DNA of 36,676 bases, from the NCBI GenBank assembly GCA_021802825.1, contig JAJZRG010000041.1, positions 1 through 36,676 of the forward strand, given 5' to 3'. Below, piece after piece: positions 7,923 to 16,876 of this stretch. Within the stretch, counting starts at the first letter, position 1. Every line of letters starts with the position of its first letter. A program made the translations under genes and the position numbers. The notes under the pieces are model-generated. The model saw only the letters and a program-made list of their open reading frames with translations. It had not been told where the DNA came from and ran no database searches. The stretch is from Chloroflexota bacterium (GTDB lineage: Bacteria > Chloroflexota > Limnocylindria > Limnocylindrales > CSP1-4).

Positions 7923-8803
7923 TGGGTCCGGATGCGGCCATGCCCGAGACGGCGCCTGGCGCCCCGTCGGCCGCGGCCATCACCGCCCGCCGGCTGGTTG
8001 GCCGGCTCGCCTTCTACACATTCGTCGTGGTCGTCGGCGCCTTCTTCGCACTTCCGATGTTGTGGCTCGCCTTCGCCCCGTTCGACGCACATCCGACGCT
8101 CGCCGCGCATCCGCCCACCGAATTCACCTTGGGCAACTTCCCTGATCTCCTGAAGAATCCCTACGCGCTTCCGTCGCTGCTCAACTCCCTCGTCCTGTCA
8201 CTCGCCACGATGGCGCTCGTGGTTGCGACGGCGGCTCCGGCCGCGTATGCGCTGAGCCGCGTCCGCATTCCGGGTCGGGATGTCCTGCTCTACGTGCTGC
8301 TGCTCTTCTCATCTGTGGTGTCGGGCACCGCGGCAATGGTCCCGATCTTCCTGCTCGTCTTCGAGCTGGGCCTCATCAACACCCAGGCTGGGGTCGTCCT
8401 GGTCCTCGCAGGCGGGCTCATCCCGGCCGGCATCTTCATGCTCAAGGACTTCGTCGACTCCATGCCGACGAGCTACGAGGAGTCCGCCCGGGTGTTCGGC
8501 GCGAGCCCGTTCCAGATCCTGCGCGACATCGTCCTGCCGCACGCTCGCCCCGGACTCGCCGTGATCGGCGTCTGGGTCTTCGTCAACGTCTGGAGCAACT
8601 TCCTCATCCCGTTCATCCTGACTCGGGATCCCGGGAAGATGCCGGCCGCCGTAGTCATCTACAACTTCTACTCGGAAGGCGGCCAAGCGAACCTGCGCCT
8701 GATTTCGTCGTTCGGACTCCTGTACTCGATCCCGGTTGTCGTGCTGTACCTCGTCGTCAACCGCCGCTACGGGTTCCGCTTCTATGGAGGGCTCAAGGGC
8801 TGA
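7922..8803 (+). CDS. Sugar ABC transporter permease (MalG/UgpE type)
   Basis: A 293-residue permease with six predicted membrane segments. Its EAA loop reads EESARVFGASPFQILRDIVL. The ATG overlaps the preceding stop (TGATG), so translation is coupled. The C-terminal end RRYGFRFYGGLKG is typical of MalG-like permeases. Confidence 0.9.
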   Translation: MGPDAAMPETAPGAPSAAAITARRLVGRLAFYTFVVVVGAFFALPMLWLAFAPFDAHPTLAAHPPTEFTLGNFPDLLKNPYALPSLLNSLVLSLATMALVVATAAPAAYALSRVRIPGRDVLLYVLLLFSSVVSGTAAMVPIFLLVFELGLINTQAGVVLVLAGGLIPAGIFMLKDFVDSMPTSYEESARVFGASPFQILRDIVLPHARPGLAVIGVWVFVNVWSNFLIPFILTRDPGKMPAAVVIYNFYSEGGQANLRLISSFGLLYSIPVVVLYLVVNRRYGFRFYGGLKG

Positions 8804-9930
8804 TGGCAGATCTCGAGATCCGCGGCCTGACGAGGGTCTTTCCCGGGGGGGTGCGCGCTCTCGACAACCTCGACCTGCACATCAGGGATGGCGAGTTCTT
8901 CGCCCTGCTCGGTCCTTCGGGCTGCGGAAAGACGACCCTGCTGCGCTCGATCGCGGGCCTCGAGCGGCCGGACGCGGGCCAGATCCTGATCGGCGGGCGG
9001 GACGTGACCCGCCTGCCACCCGGCGCGCGGGACCTGGCGATGGTGTTCCAGGACTACGCGCTCTACCCGCACATGACCGTGGCCGAGAACATCGCCTACC
9101 CACTCAAGATTCGCCGGGTCGGACGGAAAGACCGCCGGCAAACGGCTGAGTCGGTGGGCGCGAGCCTGCAGATCAAGGGGGGCATGCTCGACCGCCGGCC
9201 AGGCCAGCTCTCGGGCGGCCAGCAACAGCGCGTGGCGCTCGCTCGGGCGATCGCCTACCGACCCCGGGTCTTCCTGTTTGACGAGCCCCTCTCGAACCTG
9301 GACGCTCGCCTCCGGCTGGAGGCTCGTACTTTCCTCAAGCAGCTCCAGCGAGATCTGGGCGTCACGACCGTCTATGTCACCCACGACCAGGCCGAAGCGC
9401 TCGCGCTGGCCGACCGGATGGCCGTCATGGAGCGGGGCCACATCCGCCAGCTCGACACGCCGTCGAACTGCTTCCTGCGGCCGGCCAACACGTTCGTGGC
9501 AAGCTTCATCGGGTCGACGCCGATGAATCTCCTGTCGGCCACGGTACGCGATGGCGGGTGCGACGTGGCGGGTCAGCGGCTGGCTCTCCCTGAGATCGTG
9601 CGTGGTCAGGTCCAGTCCGGGGAGGCCGTGGTCCTCGGCATGCGGCCCGAATACGCGGATGTGAGCCTGGTCGAAGTCCCGGAGGGGTTGAGCGGGCCGG
9701 TCCGCGTCCTGGAGAACCTCGGCGTGGACTCCTTGGTCACGATCGAGATCGGGGACCTGCGCGTGCAGGCGACCACGCCGGAGGATTGCGTGCCCGCCCT
9801 GGGTGACCGCGTCTGGCTGGTGCCGGACCAGCGCCGCCTGCTGGTCTATCGAGCGGACGACGGCGAGCGGATCGCGGTCGGGCCGGCCGCCCCGTTCGCC
9901 GAGACGACAGTCGACGCGGGCAGCCTGTGA
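8803..9930 (+). CDS. Sugar ABC transporter ATPase (MsmK/UgpC/MalK type)
   Basis: A 375-residue ATPase that energises the importer. Walker [10 protein letters not shown] (37-45), Q-loop [11 protein letters not shown], signature LSGGQQQR (136-143), Walker B FLFDEP and switch His194 in VTHDQ. The C-terminal third (from about residue 235) is the OB-fold regulatory domain of the MalK class. It starts inside a TGATG overlap with the permease gene. Having its own ATPase means the importer need not share a genome-wide one. Confidence 0.92.
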   Translation: MADLEIRGLTRVFPGGVRALDNLDLHIRDGEFFALLGPSGCGKTTLLRSIAGLERPDAGQILIGGRDVTRLPPGARDLAMVFQDYALYPHMTVAENIAYPLKIRRVGRKDRRQTAESVGASLQIKGGMLDRRPGQLSGGQQQRVALARAIAYRPRVFLFDEPLSNLDARLRLEARTFLKQLQRDLGVTTVYVTHDQAEALALADRMAVMERGHIRQLDTPSNCFLRPANTFVASFIGSTPMNLLSATVRDGGCDVAGQRLALPEIVRGQVQSGEAVVLGMRPEYADVSLVEVPEGLSGPVRVLENLGVDSLVTIEIGDLRVQATTPEDCVPALGDRVWLVPDQRRLLVYRADDGERIAVGPAAPFAETTVDAGSL

Positions 9931-11138
9931 TCCGGCACCGGGGGCGCTGGACCCAGCAGGATCGCGTCGAGGCGATCTACCGCTACCTGCCGTTCGATGT
10001 CCCGCCCGGCACGCAGGGGATCACGGTTCGCTACCGATACGCCCGGGCAGCGGACGCCATCCTCGATCTCGGCCTCGCTGACCCTGAACGTGTCCGCGGC
10101 TGGTCGGGCAGCCAGCGCGACGCGGTCGTCATCGGCCCCCGGGCCGCCGCGCCCGGCTACCTCCCTGGACCGCTGCCGGCCGGGGAGTGGCAGGTCATCC
10201 TGGGACTCTACCGCCTCCCCGCCGACGGACTCGCCTTCGAGGTGGAGGTGGAGCTTGGCGCCGCAGAGCCCGCGCCATTGCCGGCCCCCCCGCCCCGGCC
10301 CGTCCGACCTCCGCGCCGCGACTTACCTGCGGAGCTCGGGCGGCAATGGCTGGCCGGCGACCTCCACACGCACACAGTCCACTCCGACGGGGCGCTCACG
10401 CCTGCGGCGCTAGCCTGTCTGGCCGCCGAGCGCGGTCTCGACTTCCTTGCAGTGACAGACCACAACACCGTGGCCCACCACGCTGAGCTGCCCGCTGCCG
10501 GGGCTCATGCGGGAATCCTCCTGCTGCCGGGCCAGGAAGTGACCACCGACGAAGGTCATGCAAACGCGCTTGGCGCCCTGCCCTGGATCGACTTCCGCGA
10601 GCACACGGACACCTGGCTTGCGAGCACCGAGGCGGGCGGAGGGCTGCTCTCGATCAATCACCCTGTCGCTGGCGTCCACGGATGGCGACGGCCCCTGGCG
10701 CGGCGCCCGCCGCTTGTCGAAGCCTGGCACTCGAGCTGGGACCGCCGAGACGCGACGCCCCTCGACTGGTGGTCCGCCCACGGCGGTGGTGCCATCGGCG
10801 GCAGCGACTTCCACCACGTCGGCGAGGACGGGTTGCCGGGTGAGCCGACGACCTGGGTGGAAGCGGAGGACTTGGCCCCGGCAGCCATCCTGGCGGCACT
10901 TCGGGACGGCCGTGTGGCGATCACGGCCACGCAGGACGGACCGGTCGCCGTTCGCTGTGGCGACGAGATCGTGGTCCTCGACGCCGCCGGGACCGTCCTC
11001 GTCGGATCCGACGGCTTTCGGCGCGGCATTCGTGACAGCCGGCAACAGGTTCCTGCTGGTCCGGGCGCTCATCGCCTGCTCGACCCCTCCGGCATGACGT
11101 TGGCCCTGATACCGGCAGCAGGGCCCGGCGGGGAATGA
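9927..11138 (+). CDS. PHP-domain metal-dependent hydrolase, CehA/McbA-like
   Basis: A 403-residue protein. Residues 1-130 form a beta-rich N-terminal domain ending in a Pro-rich linker. The PHP domain follows with its metal ligands: GDLHTHTVHSDG (H147, H149, H152), VTDHN (D178, H179), PGQEVTTDEGHANALG (E204, H211), NHP (H245) and GSDFHH (D294, H296). This order matches CehA-type phosphoesterases or esterases. The GTG start overlaps the ATPase stop. Its place in a sugar operon suggests it trims a phosphodiester or ester substituent from the imported compound, but the substrate is not shown. Confidence 0.85.
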   Translation: MIRHRGRWTQQDRVEAIYRYLPFDVPPGTQGITVRYRYARAADAILDLGLADPERVRGWSGSQRDAVVIGPRAAAPGYLPGPLPAGEWQVILGLYRLPADGLAFEVEVELGAAEPAPLPAPPPRPVRPPRRDLPAELGRQWLAGDLHTHTVHSDGALTPAALACLAAERGLDFLAVTDHNTVAHHAELPAAGAHAGILLLPGQEVTTDEGHANALGALPWIDFREHTDTWLASTEAGGGLLSINHPVAGVHGWRRPLARRPPLVEAWHSSWDRRDATPLDWWSAHGGGAIGGSDFHHVGEDGLPGEPTTWVEAEDLAPAAILAALRDGRVAITATQDGPVAVRCGDEIVVLDAAGTVLVGSDGFRRGIRDSRQQVPAGPGAHRLLDPSGMTLALIPAAGPGGE

Positions 11139-12478
11139 GCGGCGCGGGGACGCCCAGAGGAGGCCTGGGAAGGATGATGGCAACGACGGACGAGCTTCAC
11201 CTCGAGCGCATGCGGCGCAGCGTCAGCGAGCTCTACGAGCGAAACCGCCAGCGCGGGCACGCCGCCTGGTGCGACCGCGAGTACGACTTCGTCTGCCCCT
11301 CCCACGTGACCTATCCCTTCCAGTGGTTCTGGGACTCCTGCTTCCATGCCATCGTCCTGAGCCACCTCGATGTCGCGCGCGCCGAGTCCGAGATCGAAGG
11401 TCTGCTTGCGAACCAGCAGCCCGATGGCTTCATCGGCCACGTGACGTTCTGGCAGCGCGAGGCATTCCTTGACGAACTTGCGACCTACGCGATCGCCTAC
11501 CGCACGCCCTACCTGTCGGATTGCATCCAGCCGCCGCTCCTGGCCGAAGCTGTAGCGGCGGTCGCGACGCGGGGCCGCGGAGTTGCCTACCTGCGGGAGG
11601 TTCTCCCGGCAGTCCGGCGGTACTACGACTGGCTGCGGGACCTCCGGGACCCCGATCGGGATGGCCTCATCGCCGTCCTCCAGGCGGATGAGACGGGGCT
11701 CGACCACTCTCCGAAATTCGACGCCGAACTCGGGCTCTCCGGCGACGCCGAGGAGGATTTCACCGCAGCATGGCACCGGGTCGCCGATGAGTACGCGGAG
11801 GTGAATCGCGATCCGGCAGGAATGTTCGCCCTCGACCGTTTCAACGTCGAGGACGTGATGGTGAACACGATCTACGCCGAGAACCTCCGCGTCCTGGGTG
11901 AGCTCTTGGGCCAGGCCGGCGACCCGGACGGCGCCGAGGACTTCGCCGCGCGCGCCCGCCGGACGACGGCAGCCCTCGTGGCCAAGTGCTGGGACTCGAC
12001 GGCAGGGCTCTTCTGGGACCTCGCCGGCCACGCTGAGCGCCCGCTCAGGACCAGCACGGTCACCAGTCTCTTCCCTCTGCTGCTGGCGGACCTCGACGAA
12101 TCGATCGCCGCCCGGCTGGCAGCGCAGCTCGAAGACCCCGCGGCCTACGGGTCCCCCTGGCCGGTGCCCTCAGTCGCGATGGCCGAACCGTCGTTCATGC
12201 CGGGTCTCGCCGGCGCCGATCTCGTCTGGCGCGGCGCGACCTGGGTGAACACCAACTGGTACCTGTGCCGTGGCCTGCGGCGCCATGGCCGGCCGGAGCT
12301 GGCCCGCCGGATCGAGGATTCCACGGTCGAGCTCATCGAGCGCCATGGGTTCCGGGAGTACTACGACACCCTGACGGGCGAGGGACACGGCGCGCCCGAC
12401 TTCGGCTGGTCGGCCCTGATCCTCGACTTGCTCGAGGCTCGAACGCGGGAGGAGTCCGGTCACGGGACGCGCCGGTGA
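11135..12478 (+). CDS. GH63-like glycosidase (mannosyl/glucosylglycerate hydrolase type)
   Basis: A 447-residue (alpha/alpha)6-barrel glycosidase without signal peptide, so cytoplasmic. Diagnostic segments are QWFWDSCFHA (64-71), ADETGLDHSP with D190 as likely catalytic acid, RGATWVNTNWYL and FREYYDTLTGEGHGAPDFGW. The last segment holds E408 and E416, one of which should be the catalytic base. The length fits bacterial mannosylglycerate and glucosylglycerate hydrolases. The ATG overlaps the PHP stop (ATGA); an alternative ATG at 11174 has an SD (AGAGGAGG) 10 nt upstream. Trehalase-like activity is the main alternative. Confidence 0.75.
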   Translation: MSGAGTPRGGLGRMMATTDELHLERMRRSVSELYERNRQRGHAAWCDREYDFVCPSHVTYPFQWFWDSCFHAIVLSHLDVARAESEIEGLLANQQPDGFIGHVTFWQREAFLDELATYAIAYRTPYLSDCIQPPLLAEAVAAVATRGRGVAYLREVLPAVRRYYDWLRDLRDPDRDGLIAVLQADETGLDHSPKFDAELGLSGDAEEDFTAAWHRVADEYAEVNRDPAGMFALDRFNVEDVMVNTIYAENLRVLGELLGQAGDPDGAEDFAARARRTTAALVAKCWDSTAGLFWDLAGHAERPLRTSTVTSLFPLLLADLDESIAARLAAQLEDPAAYGSPWPVPSVAMAEPSFMPGLAGADLVWRGATWVNTNWYLCRGLRRHGRPELARRIEDSTVELIERHGFREYYDTLTGEGHGAPDFGWSALILDLLEARTREESGHGTRR

Positions 12479-12564
12479 GGCAGCTTGGGTGCGGATATGA
12501 TGCGGCCTGATCCCCGTTCGCCGCACCGGCGCCGACCGTCACTCGCAAGCGCAGAGCCAGGCTG

Positions 12565-13560
12565 ATGCCCGCAACCATCACCGATGTCGCCGCCCGAGCC
12601 GGGGTCTCGCCGGCCACGGTCAGCCGCGTCCTGTTGGGTTCGCCCCGCGTCAGCCCCGGGGCCCTCGAGCGGGTCCGGGCTGCGATCGCCGAGCTGGACT
12701 ATCGTCCGTCAGGGGTGGCGCGGTCCCTCCGTCGTCAGCGGACCGGGACGCTCGGGCTGATCGTCACCAACATCATGAACCCCTTCTACCCCGAGATCGT
12801 GCGCGGCGCCGAAGATGCGGCCCAGCGCATGGGCTCCTCGATCATCCTGTGCAACGCTGCCGAGGACCCTGAGCGCGAGATCGCGTACCTCGAGCTGCTG
12901 CTCGAGCGACGCGTGGACGGTGTCATCGTGGCCGCCGGCGGCCTGACCAAGCGCCACGAGGAGTTCCTCAGCGCGTTCTCCTTACCCCTGGTCACCATCA
13001 ACGCCGACCTGCCGGGCGGCCAGGTCCCGGCCGTGCTCAGTGACGACCATGAGGGAGGGCGGGCGGCCACTCTCCATCTCCTGGAACTGGGCCACACGCG
13101 GCTCATCCATATCTCGAGCCCGGCGGTTCGCGAGTCGTTCTCGCTGCGGCTCGATGGGGTGAAGGAGGCAATCGTCGCCTCGGGCGGCGACGTCTCGCTC
13201 GAGGTGGTCGAGGGAGACGGGTACCTCGACGGAGGAGAGGCCGCCCGCGAGGTCGCGGGGCGCCTCCGGCCTCCCTACGCGATCGTCGCCCACAACGACC
13301 TGACCGCGGTTGGGGCGATGCATGCTCTGTTCGATCTCGGGGTTCGCGTACCCGACCAGGTCAGCGTGGTGGGGTTCGACGACATCGCCCTGGCGGCACA
13401 CATGAACCCGGGCCTGACCACCATCGCCCAGGATAAGTACGCCATGGGTCGGCTGGCCGTGGAAACGATCGCCCGGATGCTGGCCGGCGAAACGGTGCGA
13501 GGCAACCTGATCCTCCCCGTGCGCCTGGTCGTCCGCGGATCGACCGGTCCTGCTCGCTGA
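12565..13560 (+). CDS. LacI-family transcriptional repressor
   Basis: A 331-residue LacI/GalR regulator. The helix-turn-helix and hinge are at residues 3-60 (ITDVAARAGVSPATVSRVL, then YRPSGVARSLRR). The sugar-sensing periplasmic-binding-like domain follows (GLIVTNIMNPFYPEI, GYLDGGEAAREV, VVGFDDIALAAHM). It probably binds the two TGAxATCGATACCAC operators at 5450 and 13660, which bracket its gene, and releases them when the imported sugar or a derivative is bound. A TATGAT box at 12496-12501 may give it its own weak promoter; no operator copy was seen there. Confidence 0.92.
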   Translation: MPATITDVAARAGVSPATVSRVLLGSPRVSPGALERVRAAIAELDYRPSGVARSLRRQRTGTLGLIVTNIMNPFYPEIVRGAEDAAQRMGSSIILCNAAEDPEREIAYLELLLERRVDGVIVAAGGLTKRHEEFLSAFSLPLVTINADLPGGQVPAVLSDDHEGGRAATLHLLELGHTRLIHISSPAVRESFSLRLDGVKEAIVASGGDVSLEVVEGDGYLDGGEAAREVAGRLRPPYAIVAHNDLTAVGAMHALFDLGVRVPDQVSVVGFDDIALAAHMNPGLTTIAQDKYAMGRLAVETIARMLAGETVRGNLILPVRLVVRGSTGPAR

Positions 13561-13564
13561 CTGA

Positions 13565-13579
13565 CGGGCGCGACGCCCG
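13565..13579 (+). terminator. Hairpin after the LacI gene
   Basis: CGGGCG-CGA-CGCCCG gives a 6-bp stem 5 nt after the stop codon. There is no T-run. It may end the first operon before the next regulated promoter, but evidence is weak. Confidence 0.3.
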
Positions 13580-13625
13580 GCGGCCCGGCCATCTGGCGGC
13601 CCGGTCACCCAGCGATCACTTCGCC

Positions 13626-13674
13626 TTGCCTGCGCGTGGAGACTGCGCTAGAGTGGCTCTGAAATCGATACCAC
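13626..13674 (+). promoter_or_regulatory. Second promoter with LacI operator
   Basis: TTGCCT (13626-13631), 17-bp spacer, TAGAGT (13649-13654), then TGAAATCGATACCAC (13660-13674). The operator matches 14 of 15 bases of the one at 5450 and lies at nearly the same distance from its -10 box. This puts the two downstream genes under the same repressor as the ABC operon. The leader to the ATG at 13778 is about 115 nt. Confidence 0.7.
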
Positions 13675-13777
13675 GCCTCGGTCGCACGCCCCCCCTGGCT
13701 CCATGCCCGCCGGTGGGCTTCGCCCATTGCAACCAGTTGGATTCCGACCGGGATCGTCTCGGAGGCCTCGGATAGTC

Positions 13778-14920
13778 ATGGATCAGCCAATTCGACTCGG
13801 TGTTGTTGGGCTCGGCCTGATCTGGCAGGCCGTCCACCTGCCGAACCTTCGCGGCCTTCGCGATCGCTACTCGGTCACCCACGTCTGCGACCTGTCGCCG
13901 TCCCTCGCGGCAGCGACCGCGGACGAGCTCCCCGGCACCGTGGCCAGGTCGACCGATTGGCTAGCCGTCTGTGATGACCCGGACGTCGATGCGATCATGT
14001 TCCTGACCCCGGGCGATCATGCGCCGCAGGTCCTCGGTGCGCTGCGGGCGGGCAAACACGTCTTGGTCGAGAAGCCACTCTGCGTGACCGTCCGCGAGGC
14101 GCGCGACCTAGAGCGCGCGGCGGCCGCGTCGGGTCGCGTTCTCCAAGTCTCTTACATGAAGATGTACGACCCGATCATCGACCAGGCGCGCGAGGCTGTC
14201 GCCTCGATCGGTGCACGGCGAATCGTCCGGGTGACGGTGCTCCACCCTGCGGACGCTCCCCAATTCGAGCATGTCAACCTGCGCCGGCCCGACGATGCCG
14301 ACCAGGCGACGGTGGACGCGGACTCGGCGTACGCATTCGGTCGCACGGGCGAGGCCCTGCCGGGCGCCCCGCCAGCGCTTCGCCGGCTGTATTGGAACCC
14401 GCTCCTCGGCTCGGTCTCGCACGAGATGTCATTGTTGCGCGCCCTGGGCATCGCGCTGCCGACGCGCTTCGAGGCAGCGCGGGCGTGGCCGTTCCGGCTC
14501 GACGCCCCAGCCGGGGAGCCGCCCTGTCTCCACGGATCGGCCGACCTGGGGGATGGCTCCACACTCGAGTTGTCATGGGCCTGGTTGCCCGACTACCCGG
14601 AATACACGGAGGAGATCGCCATCTTCGGGACGCAGGGCCGGCTGCGCCTGGAGATGCCCGGCCCGTATCTGCCGGCCCACCGAGCGGTGCTCCACCTCGA
14701 GCGCGCCACGGGCGGGATCCGCTCCTCGACCACGTATCGGGCAGGTCACGCGACGGGCTTCGTTCGCGAGGTCGAGGCGTTCGCGGATTCGGTCATCGAC
14801 GGAGCGCCGGTGCTCTCTACAGCCGCGGGAGCCGCCGCCGATCTGGCCTGTCTCCAGCAGCTGGTGGCCGCCATCGCCGCAGGCAACGGCATCACGATCG
14901 GGACGGAGGCGGCAGCATGA
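13778..14920 (+). CDS. Gfo/Idh/MocA-family oxidoreductase
   Basis: A 380-residue NAD(P)-dependent sugar or polyol dehydrogenase. The Rossmann nucleotide-binding start is RLGVVGLGLIWQAVHLPNL. VEKPLCVT holds the conserved EKP lysine, and the C-terminal substrate domain follows. ATG 13778 is preferred over an upstream in-frame start because the Rossmann strand begins 7 residues later and SD GGAGG lies at 13761-13765. It overlaps the next gene by 4 bp (ATGA). With an IolE-like partner it may oxidise and then dehydrate or epimerise the sugar released by the GH63-like enzyme. Confidence 0.88.
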   Translation: MDQPIRLGVVGLGLIWQAVHLPNLRGLRDRYSVTHVCDLSPSLAAATADELPGTVARSTDWLAVCDDPDVDAIMFLTPGDHAPQVLGALRAGKHVLVEKPLCVTVREARDLERAAAASGRVLQVSYMKMYDPIIDQAREAVASIGARRIVRVTVLHPADAPQFEHVNLRRPDDADQATVDADSAYAFGRTGEALPGAPPALRRLYWNPLLGSVSHEMSLLRALGIALPTRFEAARAWPFRLDAPAGEPPCLHGSADLGDGSTLELSWAWLPDYPEYTEEIAIFGTQGRLRLEMPGPYLPAHRAVLHLERATGGIRSSTTYRAGHATGFVREVEAFADSVIDGAPVLSTAAGAAADLACLQQLVAAIAAGNGITIGTEAAA

Positions 14921-15873
14921 CGATCCGGATTGGCACGGCGCCCGTCAGCTACGGCATCTTCGGGGCGTCGGGAGATCGCAGCGCCGGTGAGGCGCTCCTG
15001 GACACGGCGGCCGCCGCCGGGTTCAGCGGCCTCGAGCTCGGGCCGCCAGGTCTGTTCGGCACGCCCCGCCAGACCGGAGAGCAGTTCCGGCGCAGGAATC
15101 TGGCGATCGTCGGATCGTACATTCCGATTCACTTTGCCGCCGACGAAGCGACCGTAGCGCACGACCTGGTCGCGATGCGCACGACGCTCGAAGAGCTGTC
15201 GGTCGACGGGCCCACCGAAGCGCTGGCGATCCTTGCCGACGAGGGCTCGACGGCCCTGAGGGAGAACCCAGCCCGCAGCTGGACCGATCGCAGCCTGGCT
15301 CTCGACGATGACGGCTGGCGCCTGCTCGGGCGCCGGCTCGAGGAGGCCCTGGCGATGGCGGCCGACGCGGGGGTGCCGACGAGCTTCCACCCGCACCTCG
15401 GGACTTTCGTCGAATCACCTTGGGAAATCGAGCGCCTGGTCGAGCTGACCGACGTGCGGCTGACCCTCGACACGGGTCACCTCGCCCTGGCCGGGGCCGA
15501 CCCAGCCGAGGTCCTCGCGCGGTTCGGGGACCGGGTGAACCACGTCCATGCGAAGGACGTGCATCTCGATGTGCTGCGACGGGCCAAGTCGGAGCGGCGC
15601 ACCGACTTCGAGACGTGGTTTGCGGACGTGTCGTGCCCGCTGGGGCAAGGGGATGCCAACCTGGACGTGTTCCTTGACGGGCTCGTCGGCCGCCAGTACG
15701 ACGGGTGGATCGTGATTGAGCAGGACCACGCGCCCGCGCCGGCGGCCGCCTTCGCCGCCATCGCGGAGGAACAGGCGGGCAATCGCAGGTGGCTCGAGGC
15801 GGCGCTCACCGATCGGGGCGCCTCAGTGGAGGGACGGCTGGTCGCACATCTGCGGTCCGGCGGCGGGTCCTGA
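14917..15873 (+). CDS. Sugar isomerase/epimerase-like TIM barrel (IolE-like)
   Basis: A 318-residue xylose-isomerase-like TIM barrel. The start IRIGTAPVSYGIFG resembles inosose dehydratase (IolE) openings. Metal-binding barrel ends are visible: TSFHPHLGTFVES, LTLDTGHLALAG, NHVHAKDVH and WIVIEQDH. The ATG lies inside the preceding stop, with SD GGAGG about 9 nt upstream. IolE-like dehydration or a 3-keto-sugar epimerisation or lyase step are both possible; pairing with a Gfo/Idh/MocA enzyme is common in such pathways. Confidence 0.8.
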   Translation: MTIRIGTAPVSYGIFGASGDRSAGEALLDTAAAAGFSGLELGPPGLFGTPRQTGEQFRRRNLAIVGSYIPIHFAADEATVAHDLVAMRTTLEELSVDGPTEALAILADEGSTALRENPARSWTDRSLALDDDGWRLLGRRLEEALAMAADAGVPTSFHPHLGTFVESPWEIERLVELTDVRLTLDTGHLALAGADPAEVLARFGDRVNHVHAKDVHLDVLRRAKSERRTDFETWFADVSCPLGQGDANLDVFLDGLVGRQYDGWIVIEQDHAPAPAAAFAAIAEEQAGNRRWLEAALTDRGASVEGRLVAHLRSGGGS

Positions 15874-15892
15874 CCTCTTGTGTGGCGATCAT

Positions 15893-16063
15893 CCCGTGGG
15901 GGTTGGAAACCCGGATTCGATCATGCGACGAGGCCGTGGTACTCGTGGATGAGCCCGCCGAGCAGATCTCGTCGGTGGATGCGGGCGCTGCCGCCCGTAG
16001 AGACCACATCGGCGGATCGCACCGGGCTGATCCGTGCGAATCGGGGTTTCCGACCCCCACGGG
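15893..16063. repeat. Inverted repeat enclosing 117 bp (MITE-like)
   Basis: Arms at 15893-15919 and 16037-16063 are 27 nt each and match as reverse complements at 25 positions; each arm carries CCCGTGGGGGT, GGAAACCC and GATTCG blocks on its own inward-reading strand. The 117 bp between them has no gene. It sits between the convergent ends of the IolE-like gene and vapC. It is far longer than a terminator stem and looks like a small non-autonomous transposon or a recombination target. Confidence 0.55.
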
Positions 16064-16196
16064 CGAGAGGGATGGTGCCTCCGATACCGACCTCGGCGTG
16101 GAGGTGATCCGGTCGGCTTCTCTGGCAGCCGGGCGGCACATCGCCGTCTGATCCGTTGGCCGCTGGCCCGTCGGCCGTCCACGAGCCCGTGGCCGA

Positions 16197-16598
16197 TCAG
16201 GCCCCCTCGACGACGATGCCCATCGCGCGGGCGGCGTCAGCCTGCCGCCGATCGAAGGTCAGCATCACGAGCGGCTGCGGTAGGCGGTCTGCCGCGGCGA
16301 GGTGCAGCGCATCAAGCGTTCGAACCTGATACCGACAGCCGAGCTCGGATGCCCGCTGGAGGCAGGCGGGGTCGATCGGGACGACATGGCAGCGTTCCCA
16401 ATCCTCGCGAAGACCGCTCCATACGGGGGCGTCCTCGCCGCGATCGAAGCCGAGACGGCACAGCGTGATCTCGGCCTCGGTTCGCGCCACGGCAGATACG
16501 ACCCACTCGGGATCCTCGCCCATCCGCCGAGCGACGAACGGGGAAGCCTCCTCCTCGACGTACCGCTTGACGAGCGCCGAGGTGTCGAGGAACAGCAT
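16197..16598 (-). CDS. PIN-domain toxin, VapC family (second pair)
   Basis: A 133-residue PIN nuclease with the expected acidic set: D5 (FLDTSALVKRY), E41/E43 (ARTEAEI), D96 (RTLDALHLA) and D116 (LTFDRRQ). TLDALHLAAA is strongly diagnostic. The ATG at 16598 overlaps the antitoxin stop. An in-frame upstream extension is a shadow of the antitoxin and was rejected. Confidence 0.88.
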   Translation of the reverse strand: MLFLDTSALVKRYVEEEASPFVARRMGEDPEWVVSAVARTEAEITLCRLGFDRGEDAPVWSGLREDWERCHVVPIDPACLQRASELGCRYQVRTLDALHLAAADRLPQPLVMLTFDRRQADAARAMGIVVEGA

Positions 16599-16876
16599 CA
16601 GCGCTCGCGCAGCTCGGCGAGGACGTCCGCGCTCGACCTGCCCGACGGCGCGGGCACCGGCTTCGGGAGTCCCGGCAGCGTCCGGAGCCGGGGAGCGACC
16701 ACGCCACCGGTCGCGACCAGCTCGTCGAGGCTGGCGGCCCGCCCCGCCGGGCTGACCGGCCCGATCTCGGCCGCCGGGACGCCGTCGACGGTGATGATCA
16801 GCCGCTCGCCGGCGTGCGCCCGCCGCACCACCCGGCTCGCCTGGTTTCGCAACTCCCGGATGGCAATTCGCTCCAT
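16598..16876 (-). CDS. Antitoxin, Phd/YefM type paired with a PIN toxin
   Basis: A 92-residue antitoxin. The N-terminus MERIAIRELRNQASRVVRRA followed by GERLIITVDGVPAAEIGP is the Phd/YefM DNA-binding fold. A Pro-rich tail ending SSADVLAELRER would bind the toxin. Unlike the VapB at 556 it is not ribbon-helix-helix, so the two PIN pairs in this window come from different antitoxin lineages. A TACAGT -10-like box lies on the minus strand at 16884-16889, only about 7 nt from the ATG, suggesting a leaderless or very short leader. Confidence 0.85.
   Translation of the reverse strand: MERIAIRELRNQASRVVRRAHAGERLIITVDGVPAAEIGPVSPAGRAASLDELVATGGVVAPRLRTLPGLPKPVPAPSGRSSADVLAELRER

Noticed and set aside
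15893..16063. CRISPR repeat pair
   Set aside because: There are only two arms, in inverted orientation, with no regular spacers and no cas genes nearby.
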